A stretch of 64,000 bases of DNA. It comes from UBA4744 sp963707435. GTDB lineage: Bacteria; Actinomycetota; Acidimicrobiia; Spongiisociales; UBA4744. Below the pieces are notes generated by a model, which saw nothing but the letters and a program-made list of their open reading frames with translations, had not been told where the DNA came from and did not search any database. The DNA is taken from positions 434,001 through 498,000 of the forward strand of contig CAVPPF010000007.1 of NCBI GenBank assembly GCA_963707435.1, in the 5' to 3' direction. The stretch's first letter is position 1, and each line of letters starts with the position of its first letter. Positions 45,774-53,367 of this stretch are shown here, in pieces. Made by a program: the position numbers and the translations under genes.

Positions 45774-46700
45774 ATGCGCACACACCGGAACCGACTCGGC
45801 ACACTCCTCGTCCTCGTGGTCGCACTGGCGATGCTTTCTGCAGCCTGCGGCAGCGACGCGGCCGAGACCACCACCACAGCCGCTGAGACCACCACAACCG
45901 AGGCAGCAACCCCGACTACGGAGCTGGCAGCCTGCACGGTTGACAACCTGAACCTGGTGACCCCGGGGACCTTGACCGTCGCCACGGGCGATCCGGCCTT
46001 CCCGCCGTGGGTCACGGACGCCGACGGAGGATTCAACGACGATCCGACTGCCAAGACGGGATTCGAGGCTGCACTTGCCTACGAGATCGCCGCATATCTC
46101 GGCTTCTCGGACGACCAGGTCGAGTGGGTCCGGACCGGCTTCGATGAGGCCATCGTGGCCGGCCCCAAGGACTGGGACTTCAACATGCAGCAGTATTCGA
46201 TCACGGCCGCCCGTGACGAGGTCGTCGACTTCAGTGTCCCGTACTACGTGACCTCCCAGGCCCTCCTGGTCCTCAATGGTTCGCCCTACCAGAACGCGAC
46301 CACGCTCGAGGAGCTCAAAGACGCCAAACTGGGCGCCGCCATCGGCACGACCAGCGTTGCGTTCATCGAGAACGTCATCCAGCCGACGACGCCACCCAAT
46401 GTCTATGACGAGAACTTCGACGTCGTCTCGGCGATGAATGCCGGCCAGATCGAAGGCATCGTGGTCGACCTCGGGACCGCCTTCTACTTGAGCGGGTCCG
46501 GGGATGTGCCGGATTCGGTGGTTGCGGCAAGCTTCGAGGCGGAAGCCGCCGACGAGTACGGTCTCCTCTTCGCAGATGGCAACCCGCTGGTCGAATGTGT
46601 GAACGAAGCCATCAACGCTCTGTGGGCCGACGGCACCATCGACGGCCTGATTGCCGACTGGCTCCAAGATGCGGCCGGTGTCCCGGTGATCTCCGAATAG
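45774..46700 (+). CDS. Amino-acid ABC transporter substrate-binding lipoprotein
   Basis: 308 aa. Lipoprotein signal (LLVLVVALAMLSAAC, Cys25), a Thr/Glu-rich linker (ETTTTAAETTTTEAATPTT) and a type II periplasmic-binding fold (GTLTVATGDPAFPPW; EVVDFSVPYYVTSQALLV; DGTIDGLIADWL). Captures a polar amino acid outside the membrane for the permease and ATPase encoded downstream. GGAGAG lies before the ATG. Ligand unknown. Confidence 0.94.
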   Translation: MRTHRNRLGTLLVLVVALAMLSAACGSDAAETTTTAAETTTTEAATPTTELAACTVDNLNLVTPGTLTVATGDPAFPPWVTDADGGFNDDPTAKTGFEAALAYEIAAYLGFSDDQVEWVRTGFDEAIVAGPKDWDFNMQQYSITAARDEVVDFSVPYYVTSQALLVLNGSPYQNATTLEELKDAKLGAAIGTTSVAFIENVIQPTTPPNVYDENFDVVSAMNAGQIEGIVVDLGTAFYLSGSGDVPDSVVAASFEAEAADEYGLLFADGNPLVECVNEAINALWADGTIDGLIADWLQDAAGVPVISE

Positions 46701-46719
46701 CCGACTGGAAGGCAGGTCA

Positions 46720-47592
46720 GTGACGGAGCCCAACTCCGTCGATCGTTTCGGCCGGGGTCCGGGCTTGTTCGGACCCCGGCGCCGTTCTGCACTGAGGGAA
46801 GAAGGCGCCCGCGCCGCCCTCATTGCCGCAGCTTCGACCGTCATCTTTGCCGCATTCGTCGTGTGGCTGGTGCTCAGCTCGGAGACCTGGCCGGCCGTCC
46901 AGAAGCAGTTCTTCAATTGGTCGAACTTCAAGGAAGCCTGGCCGGTGGTTCTGCCCGGTTTCTGGCTCGACATCAAGATGTTTCTGGTGGCCGAAGTTCT
47001 CATTCTGGTGATTGCGCTCGTCGTCGCGATGATCCGGGCGCTGCGTGGGCCGGCCTTCTTTCCGCTCCGGGTGATCGCCGTCACGTACATCGATTTGATT
47101 CGCGGCGTGCCGATCATCCTGCTGATCCTGCTGCTGGGGTTCGGGGTGCCCGCTCTCCAACTGCCGGGCGTTCCCAATAGCGAGCTTTTCTGGGGTCTCA
47201 CCGCTCTCGTTATCAGCTACAGCGCCTATACGGCCGAGGTCTATCGAGCCGGCATCGAGTCTGTTCGGGAGAGCCAGCGCATGTCGGCACAATCCCTTGG
47301 ACTCACCCAGGTGCAGACGCTGCGATACGTTCTGGTACCGCAGGCCATCCGCAACGTGATTCCGGCGCTGCTCAATGGTTTTGTAAGCCTGCAGAAGGAC
47401 GTTGCCCTGGTGTTTGTGCTCGGAGTCAGGGAAGGTGTGCGCTCGGCGCAGATCTACACGGCCAGCACCTTCAACTACACGAGCTACGTGGTTGCGGCAG
47501 TGTTGTTCCTGTTGGTTTCGGTGCCGGTCGCCCGTTTCACGGATTGGTACACGGATCGGGACCGACGACGCAAACAGGCGGTGGGCGGATGA
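46720..47592 (+). CDS. Amino-acid ABC transporter permease
   Basis: 290-aa inner-membrane permease of the polar amino-acid uptake (PAAT/HisM) family, about five helices, with the EAA loop SAQSLGLTQVQTLRYVLVPQ (in part) that contacts the ATPase. GTG start 19 nt after the binding-protein gene; its stop overlaps the ATPase start. A single permease gene implies a homodimeric channel. Confidence 0.94.
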   Translation: MTEPNSVDRFGRGPGLFGPRRRSALREEGARAALIAAASTVIFAAFVVWLVLSSETWPAVQKQFFNWSNFKEAWPVVLPGFWLDIKMFLVAEVLILVIALVVAMIRALRGPAFFPLRVIAVTYIDLIRGVPIILLILLLGFGVPALQLPGVPNSELFWGLTALVISYSAYTAEVYRAGIESVRESQRMSAQSLGLTQVQTLRYVLVPQAIRNVIPALLNGFVSLQKDVALVFVLGVREGVRSAQIYTASTFNYTSYVVAAVLFLLVSVPVARFTDWYTDRDRRRKQAVGG

Positions 47593-48338
47593 GTGCAGCC
47601 AAACTCGAACTCCGCAACGTGCGGAAAGCGTTCGAGAACAAGATCGTGCTGCAGGACGTCGACCTGGCGGTCGCCCACCACGATGTCGTGTGTTTGATCG
47701 GTGCATCCGGGTCCGGCAAGTCGACGCTCCTGAAGTGTGTCAACTTGCTGTATCCGGTCGACGCCGGACAGATCCTGCTCGACGGAGACGACATCACCGC
47801 GCCCGGGGTCAACCCCAATCAGGTCCGGCAGCGGATGGGCATCGTGTTCCAGGCATTCAATCTCTTCCCGCATATGAGTGTGCTGGACAACATCACCCTC
47901 AGCCCTCGCAAGGTGCACGGTACGAACCGGGCCAGCGCCGAGGCCAGGGCCCGGGAGCTCCTGGCGAAGTTCGGCCTGGGAGACAAGGTCGACGAGTACC
48001 CGGACCGGCTCTCCGGAGGGCAGCAGCAGCGGGTTGCCATCATTCGCTCCCTGGCCATCGACCCCGAGCTGATTCTCCTGGACGAGGTCACGTCGGCCCT
48101 GGATCCCGAACTCATTGCCGAGGTCCTCAACGTGATCCGGGACCTGAAAGCCGACGGTATGACGATGGTCATCGCCACCCATGAGATGGGGTTCGCCCGC
48201 GACGTTGCCGACCGTGTCTGCTTTCTCGATGCAGGTGTGATCCTCGAGCACGGGACGCCGGATCAGATCTTCCGCCACCCGCAAGAGCGGAGGACGCAGC
48301 AGTTCCTCCAGCGCATCATCGAAGCCGGCCGTCTCTAG
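47589..48338 (+). CDS. Amino-acid ABC transporter ATP-binding protein
   Basis: 249-aa ATPase of the GlnQ/HisP group: Walker A GASGSGKST, Q-loop VFQAFNLFPHMSV, signature LSGGQQQRVAI, Walker B LILLDEVTSALDP, H-loop ATHEM. Powers the permease. ATG overlaps the permease TGA (ATGA). Its stop TAG shares bases with the stop of the convergent SAM hydrolase gene (CTAG). Confidence 0.95.
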   Translation: MSAAKLELRNVRKAFENKIVLQDVDLAVAHHDVVCLIGASGSGKSTLLKCVNLLYPVDAGQILLDGDDITAPGVNPNQVRQRMGIVFQAFNLFPHMSVLDNITLSPRKVHGTNRASAEARARELLAKFGLGDKVDEYPDRLSGGQQQRVAIIRSLAIDPELILLDEVTSALDPELIAEVLNVIRDLKADGMTMVIATHEMGFARDVADRVCFLDAGVILEHGTPDQIFRHPQERRTQQFLQRIIEAGRL

Positions 48339-49144
48339 CCCAGCGGCCGGACCACCACCGGGTCGCGGGGTTTCGGCTGAATGACCTTGCCCCCCGTCCC
48401 GTTGTTCTCGGAAACCAGCAGATATCCGCTCGAGTCCCACAACGCAATGAGCGTATCGGTGCCGTACTCAGAGTCGCCGAACGTGTTCACCAGGCCTTCG
48501 ATCCTGGCACCACAGAGTTCGAATTCAACTCCCGCCGGGACCGGCAGGTGGGCGATCTCCCCGGGAAGGATCGAACAAATCGCGTTGCCGAAGTCGTCGA
48601 TATAGATGACCTCACCGGCGACGCTGCCGTCCGCCCGACGAACCGCCCCCCAGAGCGGGATCGTGACCGGATTGTCGATCGGGGAACCGAGCTCCTCGAG
48701 CGGCACTCCGGCGGCCAGGTGTGCCCCGACCGGTGCGAAGAGGTCGCGGCCGTGGAACGTGCTGGTGAGGTTGGGGAGCCAGTACCGCGGTTGGTCGAGG
48801 TTCACGAACTCTGTCGTCCAGCCTTCCCGCTCCGCCCTGGCCATGCAGGCGCTGAGTACACCGTTGTCGGGTGCGACGAAATAGTGCTCACCGATCCGGG
48901 CTGCAATGGCCTTGCGCTCCGTCCCCACTCCTGGGTCTACCACGATCACATGGATCGAGCCGGGTGGAAAGAAAAAGACGTTGCTGTCGACGACGAAGTT
49001 CGTTTCGCGGATGTCCTGCGGGGTGATCTCGTGGGTGAGGTCGGTTATGACCGCGTCGGGGGCAATCCGGTAGATGACGCCGTGCAACACGGCCTGGCTG
49101 CCCTGCCGGTTGCCGAAGTCGGTTGAGAGCGTGATGTAGGCCAT
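48335..49144 (-). CDS. S-adenosyl-L-methionine hydrolase (adenosine-forming), DUF62
   Basis: 269 aa. Splits SAM with water (hydroxide) into adenosine and methionine; related halogenases use chloride or fluoride. Motifs: TLSTDFGNRQGSQAVLHGVI, the catalytic Asp-Arg region VVDPGVGTERKAIA, YFVAPDNGVLS, NLTSTFHGRDLFAP, and the C-terminal IDDFGNAICSI with the adenine-binding area. Lies 18 nt downstream of adenosine deaminase on the same strand, which would consume its adenosine product. Confidence 0.93.
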   Translation of the reverse strand: MAYITLSTDFGNRQGSQAVLHGVIYRIAPDAVITDLTHEITPQDIRETNFVVDSNVFFFPPGSIHVIVVDPGVGTERKAIAARIGEHYFVAPDNGVLSACMARAEREGWTTEFVNLDQPRYWLPNLTSTFHGRDLFAPVGAHLAAGVPLEELGSPIDNPVTIPLWGAVRRADGSVAGEVIYIDDFGNAICSILPGEIAHLPVPAGVEFELCGARIEGLVNTFGDSEYGTDTLIALWDSSGYLLVSENNGTGGKVIQPKPRDPVVVRPLG

Positions 49145-49162
49145 GGCGGGATTGTACGCGGG

Positions 49163-50164
49163 CTACCCGGTGGTGTCCCACCACTTGTCGATACGCCGGG
49201 TCAGGGTCGCCTTGGTTTCTGCAGGGGCCCACGAAGCCTCCGCAGCGGCGAGGGAGATCCTCCGGATAGCTTGTTCGTCCAGCCGGAACCGTTCGGAAAG
49301 GACCTGGTACTCCCCCGCCAGCGACGCGTGGAACAGAGCCGGGTCGTCCGTGTTGATGGTCACCATAGCTCCTGCCTCGATGAGCGCCCGGGCCGGGTGG
49401 GTGTCCCAGTCGGGCACGACCGCCGTCCGGATGTTCGAGGTCGGGCAGACCTCCAGCGGGAGTTGCTGGTCGACCAGGTAGTCGACGAGCACGGGATCCT
49501 CGGCCGCTCTTACGCCGTGCCCGATCCTTTCCACCTGCAGGGCGTTGATGGCCCCCCACACGCTTTCCGGCCCGGCCGCCTCGCCTGCATGCGCCGTCAG
49601 ATGAAACCCTGAGTCGCGGGCCCTTCGATAGACATCGGCGAACAGCTCCGGCGGATGCTCCGCTTCATAGCCACCGATGCCGATCCCGATCACGCCCGCC
49701 TCGGAGGCTACTTCGGTGATGGCCGCCAGGGTTCGGGCCGTTCCGTCGGGCCCCCGGTCACGAACCAGGTCGACGATTAGCGGTACCTCGACTTCGGGGA
49801 CCCGGTTGAGGCCGCTGCGGATGGCCAGCGCCAGCAACTGGGGGTCCAGGTGGTGATGGCGGAAGTCGCTCGGCGAAAAGAACGACTCGGCGTAGACGAT
49901 GTTCTGAGAGACCAGATGGCGAGCAACGGCCTCGGCGGCGTAGGTGAAGTCCTCGTAGCTGCGGAGGAACGTGATCATCCAGACCCAGGTCTCCATGAAG
50001 TGGGCGAAGTCGCGATAGGTGAAGAACTCGACCAGCTGCGCGGGCGTGCGGATGGTCTCGTCGCCCCCGTGCCGCTGGATCAGCTCCCACAGGGTAGGCA
50101 ACGGGATAGCCCCCTCCAGATGCAGGTGGAGTTCCACTTTCGGCATCGTCGACCAGTCGCGCAT
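49163..50164 (-). CDS. add: Adenosine deaminase
   Basis: 333-aa zinc TIM-barrel enzyme converting adenosine to inosine and ammonia. Zinc ligands in KVELHLHLEGA, substrate and zinc motif LTAHAGEAAGP, catalytic His in ERIGHGVRA, and NTDDPALF at the C-terminal end. Starts possible at TTG 50176, ATG 50164 or ATG 50146; 50164 is chosen, without a clear ribosome-binding site. Upstream partner of the SAM hydrolase gene. Confidence 0.95.
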   Translation of the reverse strand: MRDWSTMPKVELHLHLEGAIPLPTLWELIQRHGGDETIRTPAQLVEFFTYRDFAHFMETWVWMITFLRSYEDFTYAAEAVARHLVSQNIVYAESFFSPSDFRHHHLDPQLLALAIRSGLNRVPEVEVPLIVDLVRDRGPDGTARTLAAITEVASEAGVIGIGIGGYEAEHPPELFADVYRRARDSGFHLTAHAGEAAGPESVWGAINALQVERIGHGVRAAEDPVLVDYLVDQQLPLEVCPTSNIRTAVVPDWDTHPARALIEAGAMVTINTDDPALFHASLAGEYQVLSERFRLDEQAIRRISLAAAEASWAPAETKATLTRRIDKWWDTTG

Positions 50165-50241
50165 CCGGGCATTCAACCAGATGTTCCCGGACGCAGACCC
50201 GTTGTATGATCATCCAGCCTTTTCTGATGCCGAGGAGTCCC

Positions 50242-50502
50242 GTGAATGAAGAAGTTCGACGCCAGAGACAGATCAACAAGCATCGCGAGAGCGAAGCGCG
50301 TTGGCTACAAAAAGTCCTCTTTGCCGTAGGGAAAGCCCGCGAGGCGCGCCGCAAGCTGGCCGAGACTACGGGCGAGGACCTCAACCCTTTGATCACCCTC
50401 GACGACGGTGGTCAGGTGCCCCTCGACACGCTCGAGGAGATCATCAAGAAGCGGGTTGAGTTTCTTATGGACGGACTGGGACGCCGTAGTCACCGCGAAT
50501 AG
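50242..50502 (+). CDS. Small hypothetical charged protein
   Basis: 86 aa, rich in Arg, Lys and Glu (NEEVRRQRQINKHRESEARW at the start) and helical, with a C-terminal LDTLEEIIKKRVEFLMDGLG. No family recognised. The GTG at 50242 has GAGGAG 4 nt upstream; TATGAT at 50205-50210 is a plausible -10. Divergent from adenosine deaminase. Confidence 0.6.
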   Translation: MNEEVRRQRQINKHRESEARWLQKVLFAVGKAREARRKLAETTGEDLNPLITLDDGGQVPLDTLEEIIKKRVEFLMDGLGRRSHRE

Positions 50503-50517
50503 TCGTGCCGTTCGGAA

Positions 50518-51303
50518 TCAACGGGTGAAGAAGAGCTGCAGTTCCATCTGTCCGCGATCTTCGACCGACAGCACGATCACCGCCGTCGGCGCTTCTACGT
50601 CGTAATCCGCAAACACGATCTCGGTCGAGCCGACCACCACGATCACATCATCGATCAACTGGGCCTGGAGCGGCATTTCGATCGCGTTCGTGACGCCGTG
50701 CACGGTCAGGTCACCCTTCACGGTGACGGAAATGGATTCACCGCTCGCCGGTATGGTCCCGAGATCGGCAGGCTCGGTGAGCACGAAGGTAGCGGTCGGA
50801 AACTGGCCGGTCTCCAACGCACCCTGGATCTTGTTGTCCCGCCGGTCGTCGTTGCTGACGATGGCGGTGAAGTCCGCCTCGACAACGGCACTCACCAGCG
50901 TGGTGCCTTCGATCTCGATCGTTCCCGTCACTTGCGGCGTCCGGCCGATGGCCTCCGTTGCCCCGATAGAGGCAAGTTCCTCAGCCACCCGGAACCCGAC
51001 AAACGAACTCGAGGCGTCCTCGAAGGAGAAGGTACCGACGGAGGTGTCGACGGTCCAGGTGCCGTCGGCTCCCGCCCCCGTCCCCGGATCGTCCGTAGCA
51101 CCGGAATCCAGGGGAAGATCCTCGGTGCCGGCCGTCGTCGTCGTGGAAAGAACCGAGGCCGCCGAGTCGAGGTCGACGGCTTCGGGCTCGTCGCCGGAAA
51201 GGAACCACCACAAGCCGGCCCCGGCGGCGACAACGAGGACCGCCACCACTGCCAGAACGGCCCCCCCGACTGCGCCGCGCTCAGGCCTTTTTGGTCCCGT
51301 CAT
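50518..51303 (-). CDS. Membrane-anchored YceI-like protein
   Basis: 261 aa: N-terminal transmembrane helix (AVLAVVAVLVVAAGAGLWWF), a low-complexity linker (STTTTAGTEDLPL) and a YceI lipocalin-like domain (WTVDTSVGTFSFEDASSSFV; DNKIQGALETGQFPTATFVL; LTVHGVTNAIEMPL). YceI proteins bind isoprenoid-type lipids; here the domain would face outside. The ATG at 51303 is 6 nt after GAGGAG and is preferred over the ATG at 51309. Confidence 0.88.
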   Translation of the reverse strand: MTGPKRPERGAVGGAVLAVVAVLVVAAGAGLWWFLSGDEPEAVDLDSAASVLSTTTTAGTEDLPLDSGATDDPGTGAGADGTWTVDTSVGTFSFEDASSSFVGFRVAEELASIGATEAIGRTPQVTGTIEIEGTTLVSAVVEADFTAIVSNDDRRDNKIQGALETGQFPTATFVLTEPADLGTIPASGESISVTVKGDLTVHGVTNAIEMPLQAQLIDDVIVVVGSTEIVFADYDVEAPTAVIVLSVEDRGQMELQLFFTR

Positions 51304-51403
51304 CTCCATCTCCTCTGAAGTCTTGAAAGGTCTCGGTGACCGGACATGATATGGGGAACCTGCAGCTATCCGACTCCGCCATGTTCAGTTCGGGCACCGG
51401 CGC

Positions 51404-52405
51404 TCAGGGACGTGTGCGGGCCTGAACGAACTCGGCAACTGCCGCCATGGTCCGGAGCGTTGCCGCATGGTCGGGCAACAGGGCCGGCCAGACGTGGAAC
51501 ATGTCCTCCTCGATCCGGAGGGTGACCCCGGCCCCGTCGGCTCGGACCTTTTCGGCCAACCGGACGGCATCGTCGAGGATCATCTCTCTTCCTCCGGCGA
51601 AGACCAGCATCGGAGCGAGGCCCGCGTAATCCCCGTACATAGGAGAGGCCTCGGGATGCTTCGGATCCGCCTCGCCCAGGTAGAACGCGTTGGCCATGAC
51701 CGGACCGAACGGCAGGTAATCGGTGGCGGCGTTCTTCCGGATCGAAGGAGCCGTGTGTTCGAGGTCCGTGTACGGAGAGAAGAGCACCGCTCCGGCCGGT
51801 TGCGGGTGGCCGTTCCGGCGGAGACGCTGCAGCAGCGCGCACGCAAGTCCTCCTCCCGCAGAGTCGCCGGCGACGATCAGACGGCCCGGGTCGACGCCGC
51901 TTTCCAGCAGACCCACGTAGGTACGCTCGGCATCGTCTACCGCGGCCGGAAACTTGTGCTGTGGTGCCAGGCGGTAGTCGGGAACGAAACTCGTTGCCCT
52001 GGTAACCCAGGCGAGACGCGCCACGAACCTCCGGTGCGTAGCCGGACTGCCGGCCAGGTATGCGCCCCCATGGAGATAGAGGATGGTGGGATCATCTTCT
52101 CGCGCGTGATCGCGCCGGATCCATTCCCCGGGCACCCCGCCGACCACGGCCTCCTCGTGGCGCATGACGTTGCGAAGTGATCGCGGCAGGGGCGGATCGA
52201 GACCTGCCTCCAGCGACCGACGGAACGTTCGATCGCCGCCCCGGGCTGAAGCGATGATGAAGGCTCGCAGGGCCACCATTCGCATTTCGACCGACCATGA
52301 CCAGGACGCCACCAGAGGACCTTTTACGAGCCTGTGGAGTGCCTGGCGTCCGACGGCGGCCAGGACGGCCAGCACCAGCTTGATTGCAGACATCAGCCTC
52401 GACAC
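51404..52405 (-). CDS. Alpha/beta hydrolase, hormone-sensitive-lipase-type esterase
   Basis: 333 aa. Oxyanion motif ILYLHGGAYLAGS, nucleophile VAGDSAGGG, candidate Asp in MILDDAV and catalytic His in DMFHVWP. This is the HGG-type esterase/lipase family acting on short acyl esters. The N-terminus has a hydrophobic helix (IKLVLAVLAAVG) that may anchor it. The GTG at 52405 has TACCGT 7 nt upstream (leaderless); ATG 52393 with GAGG nearby is an alternative. Confidence 0.9.
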   Translation of the reverse strand: MSRLMSAIKLVLAVLAAVGRQALHRLVKGPLVASWSWSVEMRMVALRAFIIASARGGDRTFRRSLEAGLDPPLPRSLRNVMRHEEAVVGGVPGEWIRRDHAREDDPTILYLHGGAYLAGSPATHRRFVARLAWVTRATSFVPDYRLAPQHKFPAAVDDAERTYVGLLESGVDPGRLIVAGDSAGGGLACALLQRLRRNGHPQPAGAVLFSPYTDLEHTAPSIRKNAATDYLPFGPVMANAFYLGEADPKHPEASPMYGDYAGLAPMLVFAGGREMILDDAVRLAEKVRADGAGVTLRIEEDMFHVWPALLPDHAATLRTMAAVAEFVQARTRP

Positions 52406-52531
52406 AGTCCCTACGGTAGAGGCCCGCCGGGTTCCTGCGAAATGTGCTTAGCGATCCCTTAATCCTCCGCAGAGGTAGCGGCAACCTCCGATCGGCCATA
52501 TTTGTCGGGTACCGAGCAAAGGAAAGCACCG

Positions 52532-53326
52532 ATGAAACGAATCCTGGCTGCAATCGCATTCGCCGTCGTCGCGGTAGGCGTGTTTGCCATCAGCGACAGC
52601 GCCTCGGCCACGAACGGGGTCCTCGAGGAGTTCACCGCAACCTACCCGGCGACAACAGGAACCGCCCTGGCCGATTGTTCGACCTGCCATACGAGCGTTC
52701 CTGCTCTCAACGCATACGGCTCCGCTCTGGCGGCGAGCGGGATGAACTTTGCGGCTATAGAAGACTTCGATTCCGACGGCGATGGCTCCACCAATCTGCA
52801 GGAGATCCGCAGCCTCACCAACCCGGGTGTTGCATCCGATCGTCCCGCCTCGACGCCGACCAGCACTACGAGCACGACCAGCACGACGGGTGCCCCCGGC
52901 GCTGCGGCTGCAGAACCGCCGCCCACCGGTGCCGGCACGCTCCCCCCCGTCGGAACCACGGCGGCTCCGTGGGCAGCGACGCCCTACGACGCCGGCGGCG
53001 TTGGCACCGTGTGGCTCGCGATCGAGAACGGAATCCTGGTCGTGAAACAGGTCGACTCCGATTGGACGTTCAGCATAGAAACTGACGACACCGATGAGAT
53101 TGAGGTCACACTCCGCTGGGGCGACTCCGAGGTTGAATTTGAGGCGGAGCTGGACGACGGAACCATCCGCACCGAGGTCGAGACGGATTCGGACGACGAT
53201 CGCGGTTCCTCGGACGAAGACGAACACGATGGCGTCGATAGTGATGACGACCGCGGAGACCACTATGACGACAACCACGATCGCGGTGACGACGACCACG
53301 ACGAGGGCGACCACGACGACGACTGA
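52532..53326 (+). CDS. Secreted protein with CxxCH motif, EF-hand-like loop and Asp/His-rich tail
   Basis: 264 aa. Signal peptide (ILAAIAFAVVAVGVFAISDSASA), then DCSTCHTSVPALNAYGSAL (one CxxCH, as in c-type cytochromes), DFDSDGDGSTNLQEIRSL (calcium-type loop), a Thr/Ser linker, a beta domain (VWLAIENGILVVKQV; DEIEVTLRWGDSEVEFEAEL) and a ~60-residue tail almost wholly Asp, His, Glu, Arg. Could bind heme and divalent metals; neither is proven. AAAGGAAAG precedes the ATG. Confidence 0.75.
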   Translation: MKRILAAIAFAVVAVGVFAISDSASATNGVLEEFTATYPATTGTALADCSTCHTSVPALNAYGSALAASGMNFAAIEDFDSDGDGSTNLQEIRSLTNPGVASDRPASTPTSTTSTTSTTGAPGAAAAEPPPTGAGTLPPVGTTAAPWAATPYDAGGVGTVWLAIENGILVVKQVDSDWTFSIETDDTDEIEVTLRWGDSEVEFEAELDDGTIRTEVETDSDDDRGSSDEDEHDGVDSDDDRGDHYDDNHDRGDDDHDEGDHDDD

Positions 53327-53367
53327 CCTGCCCTGCCGAAGCGCCCGGCCCTGAAGGATCGATCAGA

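Noticed and set aside
45738..47201. Long antisense ORF opposite the amino-acid ABC transporter genes
   Set aside because: It mirrors two well-supported genes, has low-complexity composition and no recognisable domain; a high-GC shadow frame.
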